Shown here piece after piece: positions 39,752 to 48,035 of a stretch of DNA of 64,000 nucleotides. Below the pieces are notes generated by a model. It had not been told where the DNA came from and made no database searches. It saw only the letters and a list, made by a program, of their open reading frames with translations. Positions within the stretch are counted from its first letter, which is position 1; each line of letters starts with the position of its first letter. The stretch lies in assembly GCA_910587655.1 (NCBI GenBank), contig CAJUND010000004.1, positions 47,937-111,936 of the forward strand, in the 5' to 3' direction. The stretch comes from an uncultured Agathobacter sp. (lineage in GTDB: Bacteria; Bacillota; Clostridia; Lachnospirales; Lachnospiraceae). Position numbers and translations under genes: made by a program.

Positions 39752-41488
39752 ATGGAATTAAAATCTCATCCTACTGCATCCGGCAGAAAAATATCTTTAA
39801 TTACAGTCTGTAATACTCTTTACATAATTGCGCTTATCCTGACTTTTATTCTGCTTTTCGTTTCTGTATCCACTGATCATAATATTCCGGAAACGGATGT
39901 TAAAACATTTTCCGAAGACTGGTACTATGACAGCATGCTTACCCACCGTGCAGACTTAAAACACCCAAATCTCCATCCTGGATATTCTGCGGGCACCCCC
40001 ATTGATTACTATGCATCAGTTCCCGCCGGGATTTCAGACAACTGCGGTATGATGTTTAAAGCCAAAAACTGTGCTGTCCGTGTTTATGTCGGAAACGAAA
40101 CTGCACCGCGTGCTTCCTTCCAGTTATATGGCGACCTCTATGGAAAAAGTTCCGGTACGGACTGGGTAGAGTTTTCCCTGCAGGCAGATGATGCCGAAAA
40201 ACTGATCCACATTGAATTTATCCCTTATTATAATGATTCCAGCTGCTATCTGGGCTCATTTACCATAGGAAAGTTCCGTGATGTGATTACCGGTACCATC
40301 TCGGGACAGCTTTCCGGTGCGGTGATAGGAATACTTATGTTCTTCGTAGGTATTTTCCTGCTCATCATATTCCTGGCCCTCAAAAAAAGCGCCGGAATCA
40401 ATGAAATGGATCTTCTTTATCTGGGATTTACCGCAATTGCAGGAGCCGGCTGGATATTTTCAGACACAAAACTTATGCAGTTTCTGACTCATAATACCGG
40501 CGCCATCCACAACTTTAACTGCATGATGTTAATGCTAATTCCGCTCCCGGTTCTGCTGCTTTTCCAGAAAGCTGCAAACAGGAAACAACGGATTCTCATC
40601 AGTACCGTGGCAGGAATTACTGTATTAAACATAATTATTTCCTGCGTGCTGCATTTTACGGGAATTTCAGATTTTCACGAAAATCTGAAACTGACACATA
40701 TTACAATCATTCTTGCCTCAGCAGCAATTCTTTATTCCAATATCTCCTACTGTCTTCATGAAAAGCAGACCGAGCGGAGGGACAAGATTGCTGCCATTGG
40801 ATTAATCATTGTTGTAATTTCCGGCATTATTGATGTAATCCGCTACAAAGGCGGCGGCACAAACGACAGCAGCCGGTTTACACGAATTGCAATTTTTCTC
40901 TATATCCTTGCCCTTGGTATCACAAGCCTGGAACATGCAATGCAAATGGTAAAAAAAGGCATGACTGCTGACCTTGTAAGCCGCCTTGCCTATGAGGACG
41001 GGCTCACCGGACTGGGAAACCGTACTGCTTACAAGGAACTGCTCTCTTCCATCGCGGAAAATAACCACAGACACTGTGTATTTATGTTTGATATTAATAA
41101 TCTCAAATACGTCAATGACAATATCGGCCACGCTGCCGGAGATCAGCTTATCACCTCTGCTGCCGGTATGATACGGAAGCATTTTGAATCCATCGGCAGG
41201 TGCTACAGGATTGGCGGCGATGAATTTATCTGTATATCAGACCAGCCAGAAAACACGTCTGAAATACTTTCGGCCTTTTTCAGGGAAGTTGATAAATACA
41301 ACCAGCAGCACAAGTCCGAATTTCCACTGGTGATTGCCGCCGGCGCCGCACGCTGTGAAAAGAATGAAGACATTTACCATGCTGTGGAAACCGCAGATAA
41401 ACGCATGTATGAATGCAAAACGAACCTGAAAATTAAGTACCCTCTTGAAAAACTTCTGAAAACAGCAGGTTTACAGGCAGAAACGTAA
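39752..41488 (+). CDS. Membrane diguanylate cyclase with extracytoplasmic sensor
   Basis: A 578-residue protein from ATG 39752 (GGGGAGG 7 bases upstream). After one N-terminal transmembrane helix comes an outside domain of about 150 residues. About seven membrane helices follow (residues near 190-410), then a GGDEF domain with LAYEDGLTGLGNRTAYKELL, DINNLKYVNDNIGHAAGD and the active motif RIGGDEFICIS. The overall plan resembles 7TM sensor cyclases. It should make cyclic di-GMP in response to an outside signal; no inhibitory RxxD motif was noted. The gene stands alone and converges on the ABC permease gene with only 6 bp between them. Confidence 0.9.
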   Translation: MELKSHPTASGRKISLITVCNTLYIIALILTFILLFVSVSTDHNIPETDVKTFSEDWYYDSMLTHRADLKHPNLHPGYSAGTPIDYYASVPAGISDNCGMMFKAKNCAVRVYVGNETAPRASFQLYGDLYGKSSGTDWVEFSLQADDAEKLIHIEFIPYYNDSSCYLGSFTIGKFRDVITGTISGQLSGAVIGILMFFVGIFLLIIFLALKKSAGINEMDLLYLGFTAIAGAGWIFSDTKLMQFLTHNTGAIHNFNCMMLMLIPLPVLLLFQKAANRKQRILISTVAGITVLNIIISCVLHFTGISDFHENLKLTHITIILASAAILYSNISYCLHEKQTERRDKIAAIGLIIVVISGIIDVIRYKGGGTNDSSRFTRIAIFLYILALGITSLEHAMQMVKKGMTADLVSRLAYEDGLTGLGNRTAYKELLSSIAENNHRHCVFMFDINNLKYVNDNIGHAAGDQLITSAAGMIRKHFESIGRCYRIGGDEFICISDQPENTSEILSAFFREVDKYNQQHKSEFPLVIAAGAARCEKNEDIYHAVETADKRMYECKTNLKIKYPLEKLLKTAGLQAET

Positions 41489-41494
41489 AGACAG

Positions 41495-42277
41495 TCAGCA
41501 GATATCCTTTTTCCTGTAGCGGTAAAATGCCGCCGCAGCTCCGGCTGCCGTAAATACCAGTCCGGCTGACAGATATTTGATGTTAATACTGCCATTTACT
41601 ATAATTTCTGCTCCTTCCGCATATCCAAACGGAGTAATATATTTTAGAAATTCTGCATCCTCCGTTAAATTGGCAATAATATTTAAAAAATACAATACTG
41701 CTGCAGTACCGAGCCCAATGCCAAAACCTCCCCTGCTTATAAATGCAGAAATTCCGAAACAGACAACTGCAAGTTCTGTCTGTAATAAGAAGCAGGCAAA
41801 AAACATCAGCGCCACCTCTCCTCCAGGATGTTCCCCGATGATAAAAACAGAAACTGCCAGAACAACTGCAACTGCTGCATTTAAAATTATGAGCTGCACA
41901 ATCACAGCGCACAGTTTCTGAAAGATTATGCTGTTTCTGCTGACAGGATGTGTCAGAAGAAATTCTGCAGTCTGCTTTTCTTCTTCTTTTGCAAGTACTG
42001 AAATTCCAAGCAGCGATGCAAAAAAAGCGCCTCCCAGACCAAGCACATTCTGGCATTCCACACCAAAGAAACCTTTAAATTCACCAAAATTAATTTTATC
42101 CATTCCAAACGCTTCTGAAAAACCGCCAAGATTTGCCATCATCCCGCTGACTTCGTTCATCTGTGTCTCCATGGAAGGATAGATTATGATACAAATGCCA
42201 AGCAGAAATGCGATAACAGCTGTCCATACCAACAGGGCTGTTCTTCCCTGACGAAGTTCATGCATAAAAAGCACCAT
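41495..42277 (-). CDS. ABC transporter permease (ABC-2 type)
   Basis: A 260-residue membrane protein starting at ATG 42277 (GGAGG 8 bases upstream). About six helices are seen, beginning LLVWTAVIAFLLGICIIIYP, and EEEKQTAEFLLTHPVSRNSIIFQKL is the cytoplasmic loop typical of ABC-2/NatB-type permeases. The substrate is unknown; the TetR-ATPase-permease arrangement points to drug or peptide export. Confidence 0.85.
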   Translation of the reverse strand: MVLFMHELRQGRTALLVWTAVIAFLLGICIIIYPSMETQMNEVSGMMANLGGFSEAFGMDKINFGEFKGFFGVECQNVLGLGGAFFASLLGISVLAKEEEKQTAEFLLTHPVSRNSIIFQKLCAVIVQLIILNAAVAVVLAVSVFIIGEHPGGEVALMFFACFLLQTELAVVCFGISAFISRGGFGIGLGTAAVLYFLNIIANLTEDAEFLKYITPFGYAEGAEIIVNGSINIKYLSAGLVFTAAGAAAAFYRYRKKDIC

Positions 42278-42319
42278 AGATTTTACCTCCAAAAATGTAA
42301 TGTATATACGAAACGGATT

Positions 42320-43198
42320 TTAATCATTCTCTGTTCCTGTATAATAGTGCATAAAAATTTCTTCCAGATCAGGGTCTGTAATGCTTACATCCGTCAGCGG
42401 AAGACCGGACAAAACCTGCAGCAGGATATTGATATCGCCGCTGTACAAAAAACTAATGGTGCCGCGGTCTGTACTGACGTCCCTGATCCCGGAAAGCTCC
42501 GGCATGTCACTAATCCCCCTGACTGTAATACGCTTTGCCCCGGTATGCGCGATATTTGTGATGCTGTCAGTAACCAGAAGTCTTCCCTCCCGGATTACGG
42601 CTGCATGCCTACAGTATTTCTGTACCTCCGAAAGAATATGGGAGGATAAAAATACCGTTGTGCCTTCCTGATTCCGTTCCTCCAGAATTGAATAAAACTC
42701 TTTCTGCATCAGCGGGTCCAGACCGCTTGTCGGCTCATCAAACACACAGAGCTGCGGTTTATGCTGCAGGGCGCATACAATGGATACCTTTTTTCGGTTT
42801 CCAAACGACAGCTCACTGATTTTTTTTCCTGTATCCAGTTCCAGCCGTTCACAGAGCCGTTCTGCCTCTGTTTTACAGTTGATACGGCGAAGCTGCGCAG
42901 ACAGCCGGATTACATCTTTCACTTTCATATTCCGGTAAAAAACTGCCTCCGATGGCATATATCCGACTTTTGAAAGAATCTCCTCCTGATGCCTTTTTAC
43001 ATCTTTTCCAAATATTTCTGCGGAACCTTCTGTGGAAGAAATTAATCCCATAAGTATTCGGATGGTCGTACTTTTTCCTGCACCGTTCGGACCGATAAAG
43101 CCAAAAAAGTCTCCTTCCGGAACTGCAAGATTTATTTGTTTAATGCCCCTTGATTTTCCATAATATTTTGTGAGGGAAGCGGTTTTTATCACATCCAT
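42320..43198 (-). CDS. ABC transporter ATP-binding protein
   Basis: A 292-residue ATPase: Walker A GPNGAGKST, signature LSFGNRKKVSI (a degenerate LSGGQ), Walker B LCVFDEPTSGLDPL, and the H-loop in SSHILSEV. The C-terminal 70 residues form the extra domain seen in ABC-2 exporters. It pairs with the permease downstream; TetR upstream is the likely regulator. Confidence 0.92.
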   Translation of the reverse strand: MDVIKTASLTKYYGKSRGIKQINLAVPEGDFFGFIGPNGAGKSTTIRILMGLISSTEGSAEIFGKDVKRHQEEILSKVGYMPSEAVFYRNMKVKDVIRLSAQLRRINCKTEAERLCERLELDTGKKISELSFGNRKKVSIVCALQHKPQLCVFDEPTSGLDPLMQKEFYSILEERNQEGTTVFLSSHILSEVQKYCRHAAVIREGRLLVTDSITNIAHTGAKRITVRGISDMPELSGIRDVSTDRGTISFLYSGDINILLQVLSGLPLTDVSITDPDLEEIFMHYYTGTEND

Positions 43199-43203
43199 TG
43201 TTA

Positions 43204-43818
43204 CTATTCCTTTCTTTGATAAATGCTTTTCCAGAAATCCAGCATTTCCTTAAAATCTTTTTCAAGCATTCCAGCATCAAATGAATCCCCGCGCTGCGAT
43301 ATCTCCCAGAGATAACCCTCTGCAGCCAGATACATTTCCCGGTACATCATTTTTAAATCCAGCCCAGGAATAAAATCGTTTGGATTGATTCTGGCAAGTT
43401 CCCTGCCGCCTTTTATATCAAACGCCTGACGGTACTTCTTTTGTATTTCCATACTGATTTCCGGATCTTTTTCATAGAATGCTTTCACCACAAAAGCCGT
43501 CATGTCAGGATAATCGCGCATAATCTTTATTTTTGCCCTCATTCCCCTTTCCATCATCTCAAATAAATCAGAAAGCTCATAACAGCCGCTTTCCGAAAGA
43601 TACCGGATGGAAATCTCCATCGCCTCATCCCACAGAAAAAAATACAGTTCTCTTTTATTTTGAAAATAATGAAACAGCAGGGATTTACTGATGCCCGCAC
43701 AGTCAGCAATTTCCTGCACGGGACTCTTTTTGTAGGTATTCTGCGAAAATACCCTGAATCCGGCACAAATCATTTTCTGCTGTTTTTCAGCAGGCAGCAA
43801 ATAAAACTTCTCGTTCAT
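43204..43818 (-). CDS. TetR-family transcriptional regulator
   Basis: A 204-residue regulator with the N-terminal HTH in KKSPVQEIADCAGISKSLLFHYFQNKRELYFFLWDEAME. The ligand-binding half is helical. It is the first gene of the regulator-ATPase-permease operon, separated from the ATPase gene by 5 bp. A palindrome sits 15 bp before the ATG and overlaps the ribosome binding site region, fitting autorepression. Confidence 0.9.
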   Translation of the reverse strand: MNEKFYLLPAEKQQKMICAGFRVFSQNTYKKSPVQEIADCAGISKSLLFHYFQNKRELYFFLWDEAMEISIRYLSESGCYELSDLFEMMERGMRAKIKIMRDYPDMTAFVVKAFYEKDPEISMEIQKKYRQAFDIKGGRELARINPNDFIPGLDLKMMYREMYLAAEGYLWEISQRGDSFDAGMLEKDFKEMLDFWKSIYQRKE

Positions 43819-43832
43819 GAGTATTTACCTCC

Positions 43833-43849
43833 CTGACCATTCCGGTCAG
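43833..43849. promoter_or_regulatory. Probable TetR operator
   Basis: CTGACC-N5-GGTCAG palindrome. On the minus strand a TATAAT lies just upstream, so binding would block the start of transcription. A further TGACCG half-site is at 43865-43870. Confidence 0.6.
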
Positions 43850-43899
43850 TATTAATTATACTCCGTTGACCGTTTTTGAGAAGACCCTGCCGTAACTTT

Positions 43900-45411
43900 T
43901 TAAAAACCGAAATATTTCTTTCTCAGCTTCCGGTTTGCCATTACGCTTAAATATCTTTTTACTGTTAAACGTCCCTTGTTATGGGTTACATTCCTGCTTG
44001 TAATCTCCCACCACGGCTTTACTTTTTCAATAATCCTTCCTGCCGCTTTATTCTCCTCCACAAGAATTTTTAACTGTCTGACCGCGGCAGCATACCGTCT
44101 GTCTGTGTCATTCTGTAAAAACTCATAAAACATATCAGCGAATGCATAGATTCTTTTATAAAATTTCTCTGTTTCTTCAAGCAGTAAAACCATTTCCTCC
44201 TTAAAATTCACCTGATTTTCTTCCGGAATCATATCCAGCTGCTTTTGGTACTGTACCGCCAGATTTTTCAGCCACGAATCCATTTCTGCTGACAGAACCA
44301 CCTCCCCGTTTTCATCCCACCAGAACGCGCGGTCGTCGTCCGAAAACCGGTAATCCGGCTGTCCTTCCAGTTCTTTGGGTGTATCCCAGAACAAAAGCGG
44401 ATCATCGTAGGCAAAAAATTCCGCAGTAATAACCGGAGGCACAGGTTTTTCTCTTTCCTGTTCCCTCATTCTGGCAAGTTCGTCGGAAACATACTGCCGC
44501 ATCATTTCATCCCTGTAAATATCTTTGTACAGTTCCTTCCACACGGTCCAGAAATCATATTTCCTGATTTCAGCTGTCAGATATACCAGCACACGCGCCG
44601 GCAGTTCCAGGGACATTTGCGCGATTTCAGAAAGTCCGTTCTCCTGAATTTTTTTACGCCGGTGTCTGCTTAACTTAACCAGTTCCCAGATTTTCTCTGT
44701 CCGTTTGTTTTCATCATTTTTATTTTCTGTCAGATACCGTTCCAACAGTTTTTTACACCGGCAGACAGTTTGGGAATAGGAACCCTCCCCCAGATCCTTC
44801 TCCTGCAATGAATCCGTTCCCTCCATGACATAGCAGATATCTGAAAACTCGATTCCCCCCATTGCACGATACATATGAAACGGTATGGTTTCCATCAGCG
44901 GATAGTCCTCCGCTGTCTGGTATCCCGGATTTGACCGTTCAAGAAAATAATGTTCAAAGTGCTCCCATAACCGGAACCGTTTTTTCATGGAAAATGTTTT
45001 CCCCAGAACATGGTTAATCCAGCCGGTGTATAATTCCGTGCCAATCACCTCTCCGTCAATCTGTGTAAAGCCTGCCCCGCTGTCATAAAGCTCATAGAGG
45101 AAATGTACAGCTGTCACCACATCACAAAATTCCCTTCCGCCAAGTTTCCCGGAAAAGAATCCCCCGCTGTCTGTATGATAGCATGCCTCTTCCCATATAT
45201 GATCCTCAAAATAGTTGTAACAGAAAACCGCCCTGCCATCCAAACCGGCTTCCACCGGTTTTAACAGTGTAATTTCATGTCCGCAGATAACCGTCCGGTC
45301 AAACTGCATCATCCCGCCGTAGTTTAATATTTTTAAAATATCTGCGGTAAACTCCTCTCTTTTATCCTCTGAAATAAGCATTTTCCCGGTGTATGTCCCA
45401 AACGTACCCAT
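43900..45411 (-). CDS. Unknown protein, long member of a paralogous pair
   Basis: A 503-residue soluble protein from ATG 45411 (AGAAAGGA upstream); an ATG at 45468 would overlap the neighbour by 28 bp. I do not recognise a family. It shares an N-terminal module with the next gene (TYTGKMLISEDKREEFTADILKI against YRMEGKADIPEEKRTAFNDYILKI) and a C-terminal signature (NRKLRKKYFGF against NHECRKKILGF). The middle has an extra Asp/Glu-rich region of about 220 residues with FFAYDDPLLFWDTP and FWWDENGEVVLS. No catalytic motif, membrane helix or signal peptide was seen. Confidence 0.8.
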   Translation of the reverse strand: MGTFGTYTGKMLISEDKREEFTADILKILNYGGMMQFDRTVICGHEITLLKPVEAGLDGRAVFCYNYFEDHIWEEACYHTDSGGFFSGKLGGREFCDVVTAVHFLYELYDSGAGFTQIDGEVIGTELYTGWINHVLGKTFSMKKRFRLWEHFEHYFLERSNPGYQTAEDYPLMETIPFHMYRAMGGIEFSDICYVMEGTDSLQEKDLGEGSYSQTVCRCKKLLERYLTENKNDENKRTEKIWELVKLSRHRRKKIQENGLSEIAQMSLELPARVLVYLTAEIRKYDFWTVWKELYKDIYRDEMMRQYVSDELARMREQEREKPVPPVITAEFFAYDDPLLFWDTPKELEGQPDYRFSDDDRAFWWDENGEVVLSAEMDSWLKNLAVQYQKQLDMIPEENQVNFKEEMVLLLEETEKFYKRIYAFADMFYEFLQNDTDRRYAAAVRQLKILVEENKAAGRIIEKVKPWWEITSRNVTHNKGRLTVKRYLSVMANRKLRKKYFGF

Positions 45412-45440
45412 GTTTTTGATTATCCTTTCTGACGCAGCCG

Positions 45441-46283
45441 TCAAAATCCAAGTATCTTTTTTCTGCATTCATGGTTTACAAGCATGGAAGCATATCCGCA
45501 AAGAAAAATACTGTCCCTTTCGCTGTAATGCTTTCTGGTAACCCATTCCCTCACCTGCCATGCCGTCAGCTCCGGAAAATATTCCACATCCCGGTCTGTA
45601 AGTTCCCGGAAAACCAGCAGGGCTTTTTTGTACCGGACATCGTTTTTATGTACTGTAAATTCCCTCACCAGGCTCTCATCCACATAACGGCATCCCCAGA
45701 TTCTGTCCAGGTCCAGAAGAATATCCGCCAGATACTCCTCTGTACAGATAATCGCCGCCTCTGCTTCATCTGCCTTTTGATATTTCTGCTTCCATACCGC
45801 AAAATTTTTCTTCATTCCGTCTGAAAGCAGAAGGCTTCTGCTGTCCCGAAATTCCAGAAATTCATCCTCGTTTTCACGGTGAATCAGCTGAAAAAACCAT
45901 GAATTTTCTGCCTCGTTGTCTTCGCCAGTGCATTTACTGTAAAAGTCCGTGGAACCAGCCTCCTGCATCAGCAGCAGAACCATCTGCATCACTATGCCAA
46001 ATTCATCACTTCCGCAGGCATTCAAAGAAAGTTCGCAGGTTTTCATATTATAAAAAGATACCGGTCTTTTCCGCCGTTCAAAAATGGAATAATCAAATCT
46101 GACTATTCCGTAATCATCAGAAACGGGCGTCCCTGCCACGGTTACTGTTTTTCCTGCCAGTTCAATCTCTTTTCGTTTACGTATCCCGCACAACCGGAAA
46201 ATCTTTAATATGTAATCATTAAATGCTGTTCTCTTTTCCTCCGGAATATCTGCTTTTCCTTCCATCCGATATTTTTGTTCCAT
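45441..46283 (-). CDS. Unknown protein, short member of a paralogous pair
   Basis: A 280-residue protein without a recognised family. It has the same start module and the same basic Gly-Phe C-terminus (RKKILGF) as its longer neighbour, so the two arose by duplication followed by expansion or contraction of the centre. Charged and soluble, it has scattered cysteines (about nine) but no zinc-binding pattern. The two genes are 29 bp apart. A palindrome and an XRE regulator gene lie just upstream, making a three-gene regulated module plausible. Confidence 0.8.
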   Translation of the reverse strand: MEQKYRMEGKADIPEEKRTAFNDYILKIFRLCGIRKRKEIELAGKTVTVAGTPVSDDYGIVRFDYSIFERRKRPVSFYNMKTCELSLNACGSDEFGIVMQMVLLLMQEAGSTDFYSKCTGEDNEAENSWFFQLIHRENEDEFLEFRDSRSLLLSDGMKKNFAVWKQKYQKADEAEAAIICTEEYLADILLDLDRIWGCRYVDESLVREFTVHKNDVRYKKALLVFRELTDRDVEYFPELTAWQVREWVTRKHYSERDSIFLCGYASMLVNHECRKKILGF

Positions 46284-46338
46284 TTCCTCTTACCGTTCCT
46301 TATACATTTATGAACATGACGGGCAGCCGCACACCAGT

Positions 46339-46388
46339 TTTTGGCTGTCTATATTATGATTATTTTAAAGGAATGACTTTTGGCTGTC
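46339..46388 (-). repeat. Direct repeat of TTTTGGCTGTC
   Basis: Two exact 11-bp copies at 46339-46349 and 46378-46388, 39 bp apart, in the gap between the XRE gene and the unknown pair. They may be activator or repressor sites. Confidence 0.45.
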
Positions 46389-46407
46389 ATTGTACTTGTA
46401 GTACAAT
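46389..46407. promoter_or_regulatory. Palindrome upstream of the unknown gene pair
   Basis: ATTGTACT-TGT-AGTACAAT, perfect 8-bp arms, immediately after the XRE gene and about 105 bp before the 45441-46283 gene. It is a candidate site for the XRE protein or a leader hairpin. Confidence 0.55.
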
Positions 46408-46408
46408 A

Positions 46409-46714
46409 TCATGCTGTCTTTCCCAGAACCCTGCAATATGCATTCAGCCGGGTGTAAAACAGCCTTCCTCCGGCACTTTTGTGATTTGGCCTGTTCCCAA
46501 CCATCATTGCATCAACCGGCATCTGAAACAGGTCTGATAATGCGTACAGATGGTCGATTGTCGGCATACTGCTTCCGTTCAGCCAGTGGTAAATGCTTTG
46601 AATACTGGATAAATTTAAATATTTTTGTACCTCTTTCACTGTTATGCCCCGCCAGTCCATAATCTCGCGCAGGTATTTTCCGGTTGCTTTCATGTTAATT
46701 TCTGGATACATCAT
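46409..46714 (-). CDS. XRE-family helix-turn-helix regulator
   Basis: A 101-residue protein with one HTH: REIMDWRGITVKEVQKYLNLSSIQSIYHWLNGSSMPTIDHLYALSDLF. AGGAGG lies 4 bases before the ATG at 46714 (or 7 before a second ATG). The C-terminal 30 residues are basic. It lies upstream of the unknown gene pair on the same strand. Confidence 0.82.
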   Translation of the reverse strand: MMYPEINMKATGKYLREIMDWRGITVKEVQKYLNLSSIQSIYHWLNGSSMPTIDHLYALSDLFQMPVDAMMVGNRPNHKSAGGRLFYTRLNAYCRVLGKTA

Positions 46715-46786
46715 CGTTCCTCCTGTAAATACATCATATATTTCTTCCGGTATTATAACACATTTACACTGATACCATCATCCAAA

Positions 46787-46822
46787 TACAAAAAGGCGTA
46801 TGGTTCTGTTCCATACGCCTTT
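46787..46822 (-). terminator. Rho-independent terminator after the 46901 gene
   Basis: Minus strand: stem AAAGGCGTATGG with its complement (arms 46811-46822 and 46792-46803), 7-nt loop, followed by T residues. Confidence 0.88.
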
Positions 46823-46900
46823 CCAGTGTTATTACAATATTAAATTTTTTCTGATGCTGATACTATTCCGTAATAAATTTCATTCGCCTTTTATTTTAAT

Positions 46901-47266
46901 TCATTCCTGATTCCATCCTGATTCCCTGTCAATATCAAGCTGCGTCTGTTCGCTTATCCTGTTGATGGACTCCAGCCGGTTATCCAGAACTTCCAGTGAT
47001 ATTAACTCTCCGTTCTGGTAAACTTTAATCTGCGCTCCTGCTTTACATAATTCCTCCGTCATATCTCGAAACTCCTGTTTCCTGTCAATATCATTTAAAT
47101 CTTCCATTACATCATAATACTCCAAATCAAACCCTGTCACAAAATCATCTGCCTCAATTTTCTGCTTAATGGCACCCACAGACAGGGAACTGTCAAAAGC
47201 CCTGATGATTTTAATATATTTTGCAAGGGAATTGTCTTTTTTGATTTTTAACTGGATAAGATCCAT
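46901..47266 (-). CDS. Small protein with L7/L12 C-terminal-like pattern
   Basis: A 121-residue soluble protein of unknown function, with GGAGG before the ATG. The order KYIKIIRAFDSSLSVGAIKQKIEADDFV, then a helix (DRKQEFRDMTEELCKAGAQIKVYQNG), resembles the beta-alpha-alpha-beta-alpha-beta layout of the ribosomal L7/L12 C-terminal domain, including the AGAQIKV strand. This is a fold guess from pattern only. The C-terminal 30 residues are charged and helical. It has its own promoter and terminator. Confidence 0.65.
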   Translation of the reverse strand: MDLIQLKIKKDNSLAKYIKIIRAFDSSLSVGAIKQKIEADDFVTGFDLEYYDVMEDLNDIDRKQEFRDMTEELCKAGAQIKVYQNGELISLEVLDNRLESINRISEQTQLDIDRESGWNQE

Positions 47267-47578
47267 AAATACACCTCCGTTAATTCCTTAATTCTTTGTT
47301 TATATTTTCCTTTGAAATAATAAAATTATAACACAGCGTACTGACTGTGTACAATTTTTATTTTTCCTGAATGACTTTCTTTTCAACTATATTTTCTGCA
47401 CCCGTCCATGGTAAAAACCCCCTGCAGACCGGTTTGTCCGGCTTCTGAAAAATTGGTAAAAATGTCCAATGGACAGAAAGGGATTTGTATGGTATGTTTA
47501 TTATGTAACTATTTTTGGCCTATAGTTACATATCATATTTCCAGTTTCTATTTTACTCAATTCAAAGGAGGCATTCTC
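47267..47578. promoter_or_regulatory. Divergent 312-bp regulatory gap with two operators
   Basis: No ORF is supported here. A promoter for the 46901 gene reads left: TTGTAC at 47354-47349, 18-bp spacer, TATAAT at 47330-47325. Its spacer contains the inverted repeat ACACAG-N8-CTGTGT (47331-47350). Towards the repeat-protein gene, TATGTAACTAT and its complement (47502-47512, 47522-47532) form an 11-bp inverted repeat with a 9-nt centre, about 45 bp before the ATG. Confidence 0.6.
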
Positions 47579-47971
47579 ATGACATTAACAAATGAAGATT
47601 TACAAGCAATCGCAGGGCTTATGCAGCCTATGATTCAGACTGTTAAAACTGACCTGGAGGAACAGATTCTGGTTGTTAAAACTGACTTGCAGGAACAGAT
47701 TCTGGTTGTTAAAACTGACTTGCAGGAACAGATTCTGGCTGTACGCACTGACCTGGAAGAGCAGATCAAGGCTGTACGCACTGACCTGGAAGAACAGATC
47801 CAGCAGTCTGAACAGAAACTCAGAAAAGAAATCCATAACCAGGCAAAAAAGACCAATCAGTACTTAAAAAAAGAAATCCACTCAAGCGAAAATCTGGTAC
47901 TGGAAGAAGTCTCGCGGGTTCACCACATTTTAGAAAAACATATCAATGATGAGGCAAGACATACTGCATAA
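47579..47971 (+). CDS. Hendecad-repeat coiled-coil protein
   Basis: A 130-residue protein from ATG 47579, with AAAGGAGG 7 bases upstream; the frame extends to 47408 but without a start signal. Residues 1-21 (MTLTNEDLQAIAGLMQPM) are followed by five 11-residue units of the type VKTDLQEQILV, then QQSEQKLRKEI and the tail SSENLVLEEVSRVHHILE ending EARHTA. The tail is shared with the fragment at 1-260. An 11-residue period favours a straight or slightly right-handed coiled coil. No signal peptide is present. Function unknown; it converges on the polysaccharide flippase gene. Confidence 0.82.
   Translation: MTLTNEDLQAIAGLMQPMIQTVKTDLEEQILVVKTDLQEQILVVKTDLQEQILAVRTDLEEQIKAVRTDLEEQIQQSEQKLRKEIHNQAKKTNQYLKKEIHSSENLVLEEVSRVHHILEKHINDEARHTA
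47642..47806 (+). repeat. 33-bp tandem repeat, five units
   Basis: Units start at 47642, 47675, 47708, 47741 and 47774. Units 2 and 3 differ by a single base, and units 4 and 5 differ at only a few positions near the end, which indicates recent duplication. Each encodes 11 residues. Confidence 0.88.
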
Positions 47972-48035
47972 CTGCAAGCCGGTATGCAATACTGTGCATG
48001 ACAGTTATTATATTCAAAACCGGTACCGGAAGTAT

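Noticed and set aside
47642..47806. CRISPR array of 33-bp repeats
   Set aside because: No unique spacers, perfect 11-codon periodicity and a continuous reading frame with a start, ribosome binding site and stop.
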